Shown: positions 1 to 8,106 of the stretch, in pieces | How positions within the stretch are numbered: position 1 is the first letter of the stretch | Layout: each line of letters starts with the position of its first letter | From: Sporosarcina luteola | Lineage (GTDB): Bacteria; Bacillota; Bacilli; Bacillales_A; Planococcaceae | Reading direction: 5' to 3' | Assembly (NCBI RefSeq): GCF_023715585.1 | Contig: NZ_JAMBOK010000002.1 | Coordinates: 372,001-436,000, forward strand | DNA: 64,000 nt | Made by a program: the position numbers and the translations under genes | The notes under the pieces: generated by a model | Databases searched by the model: none | What the model was told of the DNA's origin: nothing | Seen by the model: the letters and a program-made list of their open reading frames with translations, nothing else

Positions 1-9
1 ATGCCACGC

Positions 10-145
10 GCGCCCAAGGCAAGCTGCCCCGCGCCCAAAGTGATGCCCCGCGCGCCCAAAGCAAGCTGCTCCGCGCCCAAAGTGATGCCCCCCGCGCCCA
101 AAGCAAGCTGCTCCACGTCCAAAGTGATGCCGCCCGCGCCCAAAG
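10..145 (+). repeat. Intergenic 21-bp phased array, family A (GCGCCCAAAG), 7 cores
   Basis: Cores of the form GCGCCCAAAG begin at 10, 31, 52, 73, 94, 115 and 136, exactly 21 bases apart. Spacers alternate between two types, giving a 42-base higher-order unit. Because 21 is a multiple of 3, a reading frame stays open through it (1-195), but the frame has no ribosome binding site and codes only a Pro/Ala/Lys/Ser repeat, so no gene is called. The array is the same family as the one at 27141. Bases 146-243 hold the promoter region of the following ABC exporter; nothing else was seen. Confidence 0.9.
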
Positions 146-243
146 TCCACCCACATCTTAAGAATTTCTTCATTTTTCTCCTCACTCCCCCTTAAGATTC
201 TCACCGTACAATGAGAAACAGTTACTAGCTTGGAGGGAAAATC

Positions 244-942
244 ATGATACAGGTTCAGGAATTAACACATTCATTCAAAATCGGCAAGAAAGGCAAGGAG
301 AGGCAAGTTCCGGTTTTAAAAGGGCTGTCCTTTGCAATCAAGGAAGGAGAAATCGTTTCGATCGTCGGACGGAGCGGGTCGGGGAAATCGACGCTTCTTC
401 ATATATTGGCGGGATTCCTTAAGCCGGATGCCGGCATCATTCAGATTGGCGACGTGCGGACATCCGCTTTCAGTGAGGCGGAGAGCGCTAAATTCCGCCT
501 CGATCATTTCGGCTTCATCTTTCAAAATTTCCAGCTCATGCCGGGTCTTACGGCATTTGAAAATGTGGAGCTGCCGCTCAAACTCGCCGGCGTTGCCAAA
601 AAGATTCGCCGGGAAAAAGTCCAACAGCTTCTTCAGCTCGTTGGCCTGACAGAGGTGCAAGACCATTATCCGAATGAATTATCGGGAGGTCAGCAGCAGC
701 GGGTGAGCATCGCACGTGCGCTCATCACCGATCCACCGATCATCTTTGCGGACGAGCCAACTGGGAGCCTTGACTCAGAGACAGAGCAGGACATCCTGCT
801 GCTCATCCAATCGCTCAATAAAACCCGCGGCATCACATTCATCATCATTACACATGACGACACAGTAGCGGAAACCGCGGATCGCGTTTACAAGATGCAT
901 GACGGTGAATTAACGGAAGGGGGTGTCGGACATGCAAGTTAA
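244..942 (+). CDS. ABC transporter ATP-binding protein, MacB/LolD type
   Basis: ATPase of a two-gene ABC exporter of the MacB/LolD/YvrO class, which powers export or extrusion of lipoproteins, peptides or antimicrobials at the cytoplasmic membrane. The 232-residue protein has a Walker A motif at 42-50 (GRSGSGKST), a Q-loop near 94, the ABC signature LSGGQ at 146-150, Walker B with catalytic Glu at 166-171 and a switch His near 204. The ATG follows a GGAGGG ribosome binding site. It overlaps the downstream permease by about 11 bases, so the two are translationally coupled. The substrate cannot be read from sequence. Confidence 0.93.
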   Translation: MIQVQELTHSFKIGKKGKERQVPVLKGLSFAIKEGEIVSIVGRSGSGKSTLLHILAGFLKPDAGIIQIGDVRTSAFSEAESAKFRLDHFGFIFQNFQLMPGLTAFENVELPLKLAGVAKKIRREKVQQLLQLVGLTEVQDHYPNELSGGQQQRVSIARALITDPPIIFADEPTGSLDSETEQDILLLIQSLNKTRGITFIIITHDDTVAETADRVYKMHDGELTEGGVGHAS

Positions 943-2203
943 CGATCAAATCGATTTCGTCCGACAACATATCAAAAAAAACAAACTGCGTGTCTTCATG
1001 ACAATTCTTGCCGCAACGATGGGGACAGCTTTCCTGATCGTGCTTGCTTCCGTAGGGTTCGGCATCCACGACACGCTGCGGAACGAAATACTCGATAACC
1101 GATTAATCAACCAGATAGAAGTGTATTCAAGTGAGATGGATCTGGCCAAAGTGGAGAAACTGAAAAAACGTGAACATGTGAAAGCGGTCGTCTTCCGCCA
1201 ATCTGTAAGCATTAATCAGCAATCGGAACTAGACGGATTCATCGGCAGCCATAACATGACGGTCACAGAATTCCAAGAGGAAGCCAAAGCGGGCTTTGCC
1301 TTACAAGAAGGGCGCTTGCCGGAGAATGAATATGAAGTTGTTGTCGGAAACGACTTCGCAGAAAATCTGATCGAATTAAATACGGTTGACAGGGAAGCGG
1401 AGCCTTCAACATATAAAGGATCTTTAATCGGCAAACAGTTCACATACAAAATGGGATTGTATGAAGAAAAGGAACTGTTCCCGGAAAAAATAACATTGAC
1501 CATCGTGGGCGTCGCGAAAGAGCCGGCGAAGGATTGGATCATGGATTTCAATATCTATGCGGATGCAGCCATCATGCCTGACTTGACCAGGATTTTTACT
1601 AGTCACGTTGATGACGAGAATAGCGAACTGTTCTATGGGAACGTCAATGTCTATGCCGAGAACTTGGAAAACGTCACAGCTGTCAGCAAGGCGCTCAAAG
1701 ATGAAGGATATTCTGTTTACTCGATTGCTGATCAACTCGAACAGCTTGACGTCTTCTTCCTCGCATTCAAAGCCGGCCTCGTCTTCGTCGGTACAATTGC
1801 AATCTTAATTGCCTCCATCGGCATCTTCAACACGATGACAATGGCTGTCACGGAACGGACTCGTGAAATCGGCGTCATGAAAGCGATCGGAGCAAGTCCG
1901 AAACTGATCCAAAGACTGTTCCTCATGGAAAGTGCCTGGATCGGTATATTAGGGACTATCATCGCAGTCATCATTTCTTACGGCGTCAGTTTCATTGCCA
2001 ATATGGTATTGCCAATCATCGTTTCAGCTGCACTCGGGGAAGAGGAGATCGCAAGCATGGATATCACATTTTCCATCATTCCATGGCAGCTTGTCATCAT
2101 CGCATCCGCAATCAGCATTACAGTTGCCATGATTTCTGGCTGGCGCCCGGCTCGCAAAGCGACAAAAATTGACGTCATTCAGGCACTGAGACAGGAATTA
2201 TAA
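932..2203 (+). CDS. ABC transporter permease, FtsX/MacB family
   Basis: Membrane subunit partnering the preceding ATPase. The 423-residue protein has one N-terminal membrane segment (about 20-45), a large extracytoplasmic MacB-like domain (about 50-260) and three C-terminal segments forming an FtsX domain, including the typical motif around TREIGVMKAIGA. A GTG nine bases upstream is also in frame, but ATG 932 is preferred because a GGAAGGGG site lies about nine bases before it. The arrangement of ATPase then permease is typical of MacB-like exporters in Firmicutes, which have no outer membrane partner. Substrate unknown. Confidence 0.92.
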   Translation: MQVNDQIDFVRQHIKKNKLRVFMTILAATMGTAFLIVLASVGFGIHDTLRNEILDNRLINQIEVYSSEMDLAKVEKLKKREHVKAVVFRQSVSINQQSELDGFIGSHNMTVTEFQEEAKAGFALQEGRLPENEYEVVVGNDFAENLIELNTVDREAEPSTYKGSLIGKQFTYKMGLYEEKELFPEKITLTIVGVAKEPAKDWIMDFNIYADAAIMPDLTRIFTSHVDDENSELFYGNVNVYAENLENVTAVSKALKDEGYSVYSIADQLEQLDVFFLAFKAGLVFVGTIAILIASIGIFNTMTMAVTERTREIGVMKAIGASPKLIQRLFLMESAWIGILGTIIAVIISYGVSFIANMVLPIIVSAALGEEEIASMDITFSIIPWQLVIIASAISITVAMISGWRPARKATKIDVIQALRQEL

Positions 2204-2313
2204 AAGAAAGTATATTCTATTTATTCAAAAATAACTATGGAAGTTCCCATCATTGTTCGTTATAATGGAGGAAACATGCGGAGAGATAGAAACCTGCCTG
2301 ACGGAGGATGCCT

Positions 2314-3237
2314 ATGGGAACTACTCGAAACTGCACACCCCGACAAATAGATGTCCTGTCCCCCGTATTACGGATGACGTCGGGACAGATCACGTATTTG
2401 GGGCGGTGGAAGAAAGTTGCGGAAGCCCTTTTTTCATTGAATGAAGGGGGTTCGTTCTGCGCCCAATACAATCCTGAGAACACAATTGTCGAAACGTACA
2501 CATTACTCGATGGTCAAGTAGATATCGAATACCGCGGGACTCGCACAAAAATGCATATCGGTGAAACGATGGATGCTTCCTGTTATGACAAAGTCGTCAC
2601 ATTTTACGGAACATCCGATGCGGAAATCCTCATGAAGATGGACGCGGACTTCTACGAACAATTATTTTACGAAACCCAAACATTGCAAACCGAAATTGAT
2701 GCAGTAGCGCTTGTAGACGGCTATACGTATCACCATTGCGATAGGATCAGGCAATATGCCATTGAAGTTTGGAAGCGGATGGACCAGCCGAAAAGCAGAC
2801 TGAAGTTGCTGCGTTGGGGTGCTCACTTCCATGATATTGGCAAACTTGCAATCCCCCTCGAGATCTTAAATAAACCCGGACAGCTAACACCGGAAGAATG
2901 GGAAATCATGAAAATGCATTCCCAAGCCGGTGCCAACATAATGCGCGCCCATCCAGTTGAGTGGCTGAAGGATGCTGCATTCATCGTGGAGCAGCATCAT
3001 GAGAGATACGATGGTAAAGGGTATCCTTATGGACTGAAAGGGGATGAAATATCCCTGGAAGCCGCCATCGTCTCCGTCGTCGATGCCTACGACGCAATGA
3101 CAACGGAACGCGTCTACAAAAAGGCGGTGACAGCAGAAGAGGCATTCGAGGAACTGATAAGAGGCAAGGGAACACAATTCCATCCCGATGTAGTGGATAG
3201 ATTTATAGAAATATACCAGAAAAAGATACTTGCCTGA
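2314..3237 (+). CDS. HD-GYP domain protein, putative cyclic-di-nucleotide phosphodiesterase
   Basis: About 307 residues. The C-terminal half is a complete HD-GYP domain: the HD pair at about 173-174 within HFHDIGK, then LNKPG, then HHERYDGKGYP at about 228-238 followed by GL. HD-GYP proteins hydrolyse cyclic di-GMP or related dinucleotides using a metal centre. The N-terminal 130 residues look like a small beta-rich (cupin-like) sensor instead of a response-regulator or GGDEF domain. Two in-frame ATGs lie at 2308 and 2314; the second is chosen because GGAGG directly abuts the first. A terminator follows at 3243-3266. Catalytic residues appear intact; substrate and input signal are inferred. 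Confidence 0.85.
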   Translation: MGTTRNCTPRQIDVLSPVLRMTSGQITYLGRWKKVAEALFSLNEGGSFCAQYNPENTIVETYTLLDGQVDIEYRGTRTKMHIGETMDASCYDKVVTFYGTSDAEILMKMDADFYEQLFYETQTLQTEIDAVALVDGYTYHHCDRIRQYAIEVWKRMDQPKSRLKLLRWGAHFHDIGKLAIPLEILNKPGQLTPEEWEIMKMHSQAGANIMRAHPVEWLKDAAFIVEQHHERYDGKGYPYGLKGDEISLEAAIVSVVDAYDAMTTERVYKKAVTAEEAFEELIRGKGTQFHPDVVDRFIEIYQKKILA

Positions 3238-3242
3238 ATCGT

Positions 3243-3266
3243 AAAGACTCGGATAACCGGGTCTTT
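3243..3266 (+). terminator. Rho-independent terminator after the HD-GYP gene
   Basis: Inverted repeat AAGACTCGG / CCGGGTCTT with a four-base loop, followed by a T-rich run. Confidence 0.75.
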
Positions 3267-3341
3267 TCATTTTATTTAAACTCTAAAAAGGTGCATGATA
3301 GATAGAGGAGTTTGAATAATCTATTGAAAGGCGGAGGGAAA

Positions 3342-4724
3342 ATGGAATATCGTATCGAGCATGACACGTTTGGAGAAATCAAAGTACCAGCGGATAAGTT
3401 GTGGGGCGCGCAGACACAGCGGAGCAAGCAGAACTTTAAAATCGGTGGAGAACGGATTCCGCTCGGCGTCATCCGTGCGTTCGCCCATTTGAAAAAATCG
3501 GCCGCAATTGCGAGCAACTCATTTGGCAATCTATCGGAAGTGAAAACGAAAGCAATCGTGAGGGCTGCCAATGAAGTGATCGAAGGCAAATGGGACGACC
3601 ATTTCCCGCTCGTCGTTTGGCAAACAGGCAGCGGAACGCAATCGAACATGAATATGAACGAAGTGCTTGCGAACCGCGGCAACCAGCTGTTGGAGGAGTG
3701 GGGCGAAGAAGAGCGACTTCATCCGAATGACGATGTGAATAAATCGCAAAGTTCCAACGACACATTCCCGACTGCACTGCACGTCGCGGGCGTGATCGCT
3801 GTGGAACGTGAATTGCTTCCTTCATTACAAGAGTTGAAAAAAACGCTCGGCGATAAATCCGACGAATTCATGGATATCATCAAGATCGGCCGTACACATC
3901 TGCAAGACGCAACGCCTCTTACATTGGGCCAGGAAATCAGCGGCTGGCATCGCATGCTTGAAAAGACGGAAAAAATGCTGAATGAAAGCGTGCAGTCCAT
4001 GAAGGAACTTGCTATCGGCGGAACTGCCGTCGGTACAGGACTGAATGCCCCGAAAGGATTCGGTGAGAAAGTCGCTGAAGAAATATCAAAATCGGTCGGC
4101 ATCGCTTTCACATCAGCTGAAAATAAATTCCACGCACTGACGAGCTATGACGAAGTCGTTTATACACATGGTGCGATGAAGGCCCTTGCAGCGGATTTGA
4201 TGAAAATCGCGAACGACGTAAGATGGTTAGCAAGCGGCCCGCGTTCAGGAATCGGTGAAATTACAATTCCTGAAAATGAACCGGGCAGCTCCATCATGCC
4301 GGGCAAGGTCAATCCGACACAAAGTGAAGCTCTTACAATGGTCGTGGCACAAGTGATGGGGAATGATGCGGCAATCGGATTCTCGGCAAGTCAAGGCAAC
4401 TTCGAATTGAACGTCTTCAAGCCGGTCATCATTTACAATTTCCTGCAATCTGCGAAGCTGCTTGCAGACGGCATGCGCAGCTTCAATGACAATTGTGCGG
4501 TCGGCATCGAACCGAACCGGGAAGAGATTGATAGCAAAGTGAAAAACTCGCTCATGCTCGTAACTGCACTTAACCCGTATATCGGTTATGAAAACGCAGC
4601 GAAAATCGCGAAAACGGCTCATAAAGAAGGCACGACGTTGAAGGAAGCTGCATTGAAAACGGGTTTATTAACAGAAGAGCAATTCGATGAATATGTTGAT
4701 CCGGCCAAGATGATCGGTCGCTAA
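3342..4724 (+). CDS. fumC: Class II fumarate hydratase
   Basis: Fumarase C, converting fumarate to L-malate in the TCA cycle in the cytoplasm. The 460-residue length is normal for the iron-independent class II enzyme. The superfamily signature [11 protein letters not shown] lies at about 315-325, and the N-terminal stretch LWGAQTQRS and the [10 protein letters not shown] motif are conserved. The frame is open from 3312, but ATG 3342 is chosen since GGCGGAGGG precedes it by the right distance. The HIT protein gene begins one base after the stop codon, so both are probably co-transcribed. Confidence 0.97.
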   Translation: MEYRIEHDTFGEIKVPADKLWGAQTQRSKQNFKIGGERIPLGVIRAFAHLKKSAAIASNSFGNLSEVKTKAIVRAANEVIEGKWDDHFPLVVWQTGSGTQSNMNMNEVLANRGNQLLEEWGEEERLHPNDDVNKSQSSNDTFPTALHVAGVIAVERELLPSLQELKKTLGDKSDEFMDIIKIGRTHLQDATPLTLGQEISGWHRMLEKTEKMLNESVQSMKELAIGGTAVGTGLNAPKGFGEKVAEEISKSVGIAFTSAENKFHALTSYDEVVYTHGAMKALAADLMKIANDVRWLASGPRSGIGEITIPENEPGSSIMPGKVNPTQSEALTMVVAQVMGNDAAIGFSASQGNFELNVFKPVIIYNFLQSAKLLADGMRSFNDNCAVGIEPNREEIDSKVKNSLMLVTALNPYIGYENAAKIAKTAHKEGTTLKEAALKTGLLTEEQFDEYVDPAKMIGR

Positions 4725-4725
4725 C

Positions 4726-5139
4726 ATGTACGAAGAAAATTGCCCTTACTGTAACTTGACCGGGGATCCAGAACAGCAAATAATTTTTGAGACAGAAACA
4801 TGCGCCTATATCCTAAAGCCTTCCGAGCAAAAAGTGTTGGAAGGCAGCGGTTTAATCGTACCGAAACGGCATGTGGAAAATGTGTTTTCATTAACGCCTG
4901 AGGAGTGGCGGGATACACAGGAGCTCTTGCTGAAAGCGAAGGCATACTTGGAAGAACGTTATACCCATGAAGGCTATACGATCGGATGGAATACACATGT
5001 AGTGGGCGGGCAGTCAATTCCGCACGCCCATCTGCATGTCATTCCACGGTTTTCAGATGAGCCGTTAGCTGGCAAGGGCATCCGTTATTGGATCAAGCAG
5101 AAAGAGAACAAACGCGGCGCAATGTCCACAAAGTTGTAA
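4726..5139 (+). CDS. HIT family protein
   Basis: 137-residue histidine-triad protein. The H-x-H-x-H-x-x active-site motif (HAHLHVIP) lies at about 99-106, with the central histidine expected to attack nucleotide phosphate bonds. HIT proteins are nucleotide hydrolases or transferases of the Hint/Fhit superfamily. An N-terminal C-x-x-C pair (CPYC, residues 6-9) could bind zinc, as in many Hint-like proteins. It starts one base after fumC, so it is likely translated by coupling. The physiological substrate is unknown. Confidence 0.9.
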   Translation: MYEENCPYCNLTGDPEQQIIFETETCAYILKPSEQKVLEGSGLIVPKRHVENVFSLTPEEWRDTQELLLKAKAYLEERYTHEGYTIGWNTHVVGGQSIPHAHLHVIPRFSDEPLAGKGIRYWIKQKENKRGAMSTKL

Positions 5140-5203
5140 CCCTAATCCTTTTCGTTATCCGATATGATGGAAGGACAATGACTTAGTAAAGGAGTAGACA
5201 TGA

Positions 5204-5701
5204 ATGAAGAAACTTTTGCCTTTCATGCTTATACTGATTCTTATCCTGTCCGCATGCGGTGATAAGGCGCAACAACACGCGGAAGACGGACATTTAGAAG
5301 TGGGCCATGAAAAACATTTGCCGAATGGGGACTTGCAGGAAGTGACTGAATCAGCCGCAGTCCTGCCGAAGTTTTTGGATGACAAGCCCGAGGATATGCG
5401 CCTTGTCTATCAAGTTGCAGCATCCGCCTCTGATGTACTAACTTATATGCCGTGCTACTGCGGCTGCGGTGAAAGCGCCGGACATGGCAACAACTTGAAC
5501 TGCTTCGTCGATGAAATCCGCGAAGACGGTTCTGTCGTCTGGGACGACCATGGAACTCGCTGTCTCGTATGCTTAGAGATTGCAGTCAAATCGGTACAAA
5601 TGAAACAAGAAGGCAAGTCGATGAAAGAAATCCGTGAAATCATCGATGAAACATACAAAGAAGGCTATGCAGAACCGACAGACACGCCGATGCCTGCATA
5701 A
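5204..5701 (+). CDS. PCYCGC-motif lipoprotein
   Basis: 165-residue predicted lipoprotein. The N-terminus has a lysine pair, a hydrophobic stretch and a lipobox ending LSAC with Cys18, so it should be anchored outside the membrane. The diagnostic Cys-rich motif PCYCGCG lies near 83-89, followed by two more cysteines in a C-x-x-C-like stretch (RCLVC). This matches a Bacillales family of unknown function named for that motif. The cysteine clustering suggests metal or redox binding, but this is inference. An AAGGAG site precedes the ATG and a strong terminator follows. Confidence 0.85.
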   Translation: MKKLLPFMLILILILSACGDKAQQHAEDGHLEVGHEKHLPNGDLQEVTESAAVLPKFLDDKPEDMRLVYQVAASASDVLTYMPCYCGCGESAGHGNNLNCFVDEIREDGSVVWDDHGTRCLVCLEIAVKSVQMKQEGKSMKEIREIIDETYKEGYAEPTDTPMPA

Positions 5702-5707
5702 GCACAC

Positions 5708-5738
5708 CGCTCCATCCGACAAGGATGGAGCGTTTTTT
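5708..5738 (+). terminator. Rho-independent terminator
   Basis: Perfect ten-base stem CGCTCCATCC / GGATGGAGCG with a five-base loop and a run of six T. Confidence 0.95.
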
Positions 5739-5745
5739 ACAATAC

Positions 5746-5840
5746 GCGCATAAACTTTAGGAAAGACGCATAAATTGCTCGAAAAGCTCATAAATCATAG
5801 AAGCTGCGCATAAAACACTGAAATGCCTCATAAATGCTTG
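5746..5840 (+). repeat. Intergenic 20-bp phased array, family B (GCGCATAAA), 5 clear cores
   Basis: GCATAAA or TCATAAA cores begin at 5748, 5768, 5788, 5808 and 5828, exactly 20 bases apart. Decayed copies may continue near 5848 (GCTAAC) and 5867 (GCATAAA). The array lies after the terminator of the lipoprotein gene and before the DinB-like gene. The remainder of this gene-free stretch (5875-6007) is AT-rich and shows only a ribosome binding site; no reading frame was recognised. Arrays at 9364 and 30582 carry the same core on the other strand. Confidence 0.9.
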
Positions 5841-6007
5841 TATCTACGCTAACTCTGTTTAAAAAAGCATAAACATCTTTATTACAGTTATTACCAACAA
5901 TTTATTTTTCTGAATATGTTTTTACCACTTTAATTTTTCTTCAAAACGTCGTATGCTGTGGGAGAGAATTAAATGCTCCTATTTCGTTCTACATGAGGAG
6001 AGATATA

Positions 6008-6529
6008 ATGGTTTTTGAGGGGAATAATAAAATCCGCAGAAAAATCTATCAAACCATCGATGGGATGACTGATGAAGAGTTCAACGGAACTCCGTCAACA
6101 GGCGGCTGGTCTCCAAAGCAGATCCTGGAACACCTTGCATTGATGGAAACATATATAGCTTCAAGAATCGCAGGAGAATTGAAGAATCCGAAGAGTCCAA
6201 AAGCCTCAAAGAAAATGATCGTCCTTTCTGGAAGCTTGCTCGTTAAAGGGGATCTTCCTATAGAAACGCAACCGACACATACGTATAAATCAATTCCGGA
6301 AATTAAAGAGGAGCTTCATAACTCGAGAATTTATTTGCTCGATGTCTATGATTGCAGCTGCAAAGACCAATTGCGTGAGAAGTCATTCAAGCATCCGAAT
6401 CTTGGCTCGATGCCTTTAGAACAATGGTTTCCGATTGTCGGCTTGTACGAAAAGTGCCACTTAAAGCTATTGAAGAAGACGATTGATGAACTACGTATAA
6501 ACGGCTTCTCATTGGAAGCCGCTGAATAA
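6008..6529 (+). CDS. DinB-like superfamily protein
   Basis: 173-residue soluble protein that resembles the DinB/YfiT four-helix-bundle superfamily: an N-terminal helix, the motif GGWSPKQILEHL with a conserved metal-type His near 37, and a C-terminal helix containing a further His. These proteins often bind a divalent metal through three histidines and many act as thiol-dependent transferases or have unknown roles. An upstream ATG (5993) exists, but GAGGAG lies between it and ATG 6008, which is therefore chosen. Stand-alone unit with its own terminator. Specific function unknown. Confidence 0.75.
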   Translation: MVFEGNNKIRRKIYQTIDGMTDEEFNGTPSTGGWSPKQILEHLALMETYIASRIAGELKNPKSPKASKKMIVLSGSLLVKGDLPIETQPTHTYKSIPEIKEELHNSRIYLLDVYDCSCKDQLREKSFKHPNLGSMPLEQWFPIVGLYEKCHLKLLKKTIDELRINGFSLEAAE

Positions 6530-6531
6530 GG

Positions 6532-6566
6532 AAAGTCCCCGACAAGATAGTACGGGGACTTTTTTG
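6532..6566 (+). terminator. Rho-independent terminator
   Basis: Stem AGTCCCC / GGGGACT around a 13-base loop, followed by a run of T. Confidence 0.9.
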
Positions 6567-6647
6567 ATTCAGATATCATAGAATGAATAGTCCATTACCA
6601 ATAAGCATTGTTGACACCATTATAACGTAAGGGATGTGGGTTGCAGA

Positions 6648-7304
6648 ATGAACAATCAATCATTCGTCGCTTCTTGGAGTGGCGGGAAGGACTCGGCATT
6701 GGCGTATTACCGAGCACTTCAGTCAGGAAAAGTACCGAAACGGATATGGACGATGTTCGAGAAGGATAAAGAACGTTCGAAATCACATGCTTTGCCATTG
6801 GAAATTATCCGGGCGCAGGCGGACAGCCTAGGTAGTCCTTTGATGATCCGTGGTGCCGACTGGAACAGCTACGAAGAACAATTTTTAGATGCAATGAGGG
6901 AATGCGTAGAAGCGGGCATCACTAATGGAGTTTTTGGGGATATCGACCTCGAGGATCATTTGACATGGGTTCGAGTAGCATGTGCAAAAGTCGGAATGAA
7001 TGCAGTTCACCCCCTATGGATGGAGCCTCGTCGTCGATTATTAGAGGAGTTTGTGCATGCGGGTTTTGAAGCATACATTGTAGTGGTCAATACGAAAATG
7101 ATGCCTGCAGAATTCATAGGGCGTGAATTCACGATCGAATTGATGGATGAACTCGAGTCGCTTGGCATTGATTCTTGTGGGGAATCGGGGGAATTCCATA
7201 CCGTTGTCGTCGATGGACCGGTTTTCAAGAAACGTGTGCCTATCGAATTCAGAGGTAAGCATGAGCGGGACGGATATGTATTCTTAGATGTCGGAGTGAA
7301 ATAA
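6648..7304 (+). CDS. PP-loop ATP pyrophosphatase, Dph6/diphthine-ammonia ligase family
   Basis: 218-residue protein of the adenine-nucleotide alpha-hydrolase type. The PP-loop SGGKDSA is at residues 11-17. Later conserved stretches are a GVFGDI motif near 100 and SCGESGEFHTVV near 175, as in archaeal and eukaryotic diphthine-ammonia ligases. Bacteria lack diphthamide, so the bacterial members probably amidate or thiolate another substrate; B12-related roles have been suggested for some. A GTG at 6636 is also in frame; ATG 6648 is preferred although its ribosome binding site (AAGGGA) is rather distant, so the start is uncertain. Confidence 0.82.
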   Translation: MNNQSFVASWSGGKDSALAYYRALQSGKVPKRIWTMFEKDKERSKSHALPLEIIRAQADSLGSPLMIRGADWNSYEEQFLDAMRECVEAGITNGVFGDIDLEDHLTWVRVACAKVGMNAVHPLWMEPRRRLLEEFVHAGFEAYIVVVNTKMMPAEFIGREFTIELMDELESLGIDSCGESGEFHTVVVDGPVFKKRVPIEFRGKHERDGYVFLDVGVK

Positions 7305-7372
7305 AGAATGTATCTGCCAACTTAGTTAGTTAACAGGTTTTTGACAATTTGGTGTAAGTTGGAATTTGTCTA

Positions 7373-7401
7373 TTGAAATACGTCTGTAATTTATTTATAA
7401 T
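7373..7401 (+). promoter_or_regulatory. SigmaA-type promoter upstream of the HExxH protein gene
   Basis: TTGAAA at 7373-7378 and TATAAT at 7396-7401 with a 17-base spacer, about 90 bases before the start codon at 7493. Confidence 0.7.
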
Positions 7402-7492
7402 GAAAAAGCTGCTTGTGAAAAGCTGAAAATAGAATACATGCCATTTGGCACATCTATATAGAAACTACAGTAAAGGGTGTCAGGGAAAGAGA

Positions 7493-8053
7493 ATGAAAGA
7501 TAGAATGACGGAATCGCAAATCGTCGCTGTAATCGAATCGACCATCCGTGCCGTGAACATGGATGTGGAGCTCAAGCAGGAAAGCACAGGCGTCAATATG
7601 ATGTATGATTTCATTAAGGATGAAGTGATTGTCGATATTGACCGTGTACAAAAAGCTTGTCAAGAACTCTCCGAATCGATGCCACTGGAAACATATCTTC
7701 GCGTATTGACCATCCACGAGTTGGGACATGCAATGGATCGTAACGCATTGCTCGACTCACTCGACCGCACAAAAGAAATCATTCTCATGAAAAAACTGGC
7801 GGCGGCTGAAAAACGTCCTACCGATCTGCCGTTGATGAAGGCGCTGATTGAGGAGCATGAAGCAGACATTGCTTTCGAGGAAACCGCATGGGCCAATGCT
7901 GAAATCCTAAACAGCTATTTCGGAATCGTTGATGGAGGCAGCTTTGCAAAAGTGAAATTGCATAGCCTTTCGACATATCGGGAAGCATATGAGGATGATT
8001 TGAGAATTTATAATGGATTTATTTACACGCAAGAGGAATTATTATCTGTATAA
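7493..8053 (+). CDS. Small HExxH putative zinc metallopeptidase
   Basis: 186-residue soluble protein not recognised as a named family. It carries a textbook zinc-peptidase motif HELGH at 75-79 preceded by hydrophobic residues (VLTI), and about 40 residues later the stretch EEHEAD (120-125), which could supply the third zinc ligand as in gluzincin peptidases. No signal peptide, so a cytoplasmic role is expected. The frame is open from 7445, but ATG 7493 with a GGGAAAGAGA site is chosen. A good SigmaA promoter precedes it and a terminator follows, so it is monocistronic. Peptidase activity is inferred from the motif only. Confidence 0.7.
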   Translation: MKDRMTESQIVAVIESTIRAVNMDVELKQESTGVNMMYDFIKDEVIVDIDRVQKACQELSESMPLETYLRVLTIHELGHAMDRNALLDSLDRTKEIILMKKLAAAEKRPTDLPLMKALIEEHEADIAFEETAWANAEILNSYFGIVDGGSFAKVKLHSLSTYREAYEDDLRIYNGFIYTQEELLSV

Positions 8054-8061
8054 CATGCAAG

Positions 8062-8099
8062 AAACCGCCAGTCTGATGAAGTCAGAGGCGGTTTTTTTA
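8062..8099. terminator. Bidirectional terminator between convergent genes
   Basis: Stem AAACCGCC (8062-8069) / GGCGGTTT (8087-8094) followed by T on the plus strand; serves the HExxH gene and probably the convergent methyltransferase gene. Confidence 0.85.
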
Positions 8100-8106
8100 T
8101 GCATTT

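Noticed and set aside
2276..2350. A 24-codon leader-like frame with GGAGG overlapping the HD-GYP gene start
   Set aside because: It has no attenuator structure or conserved composition; most likely chance, so not called as a leader peptide.
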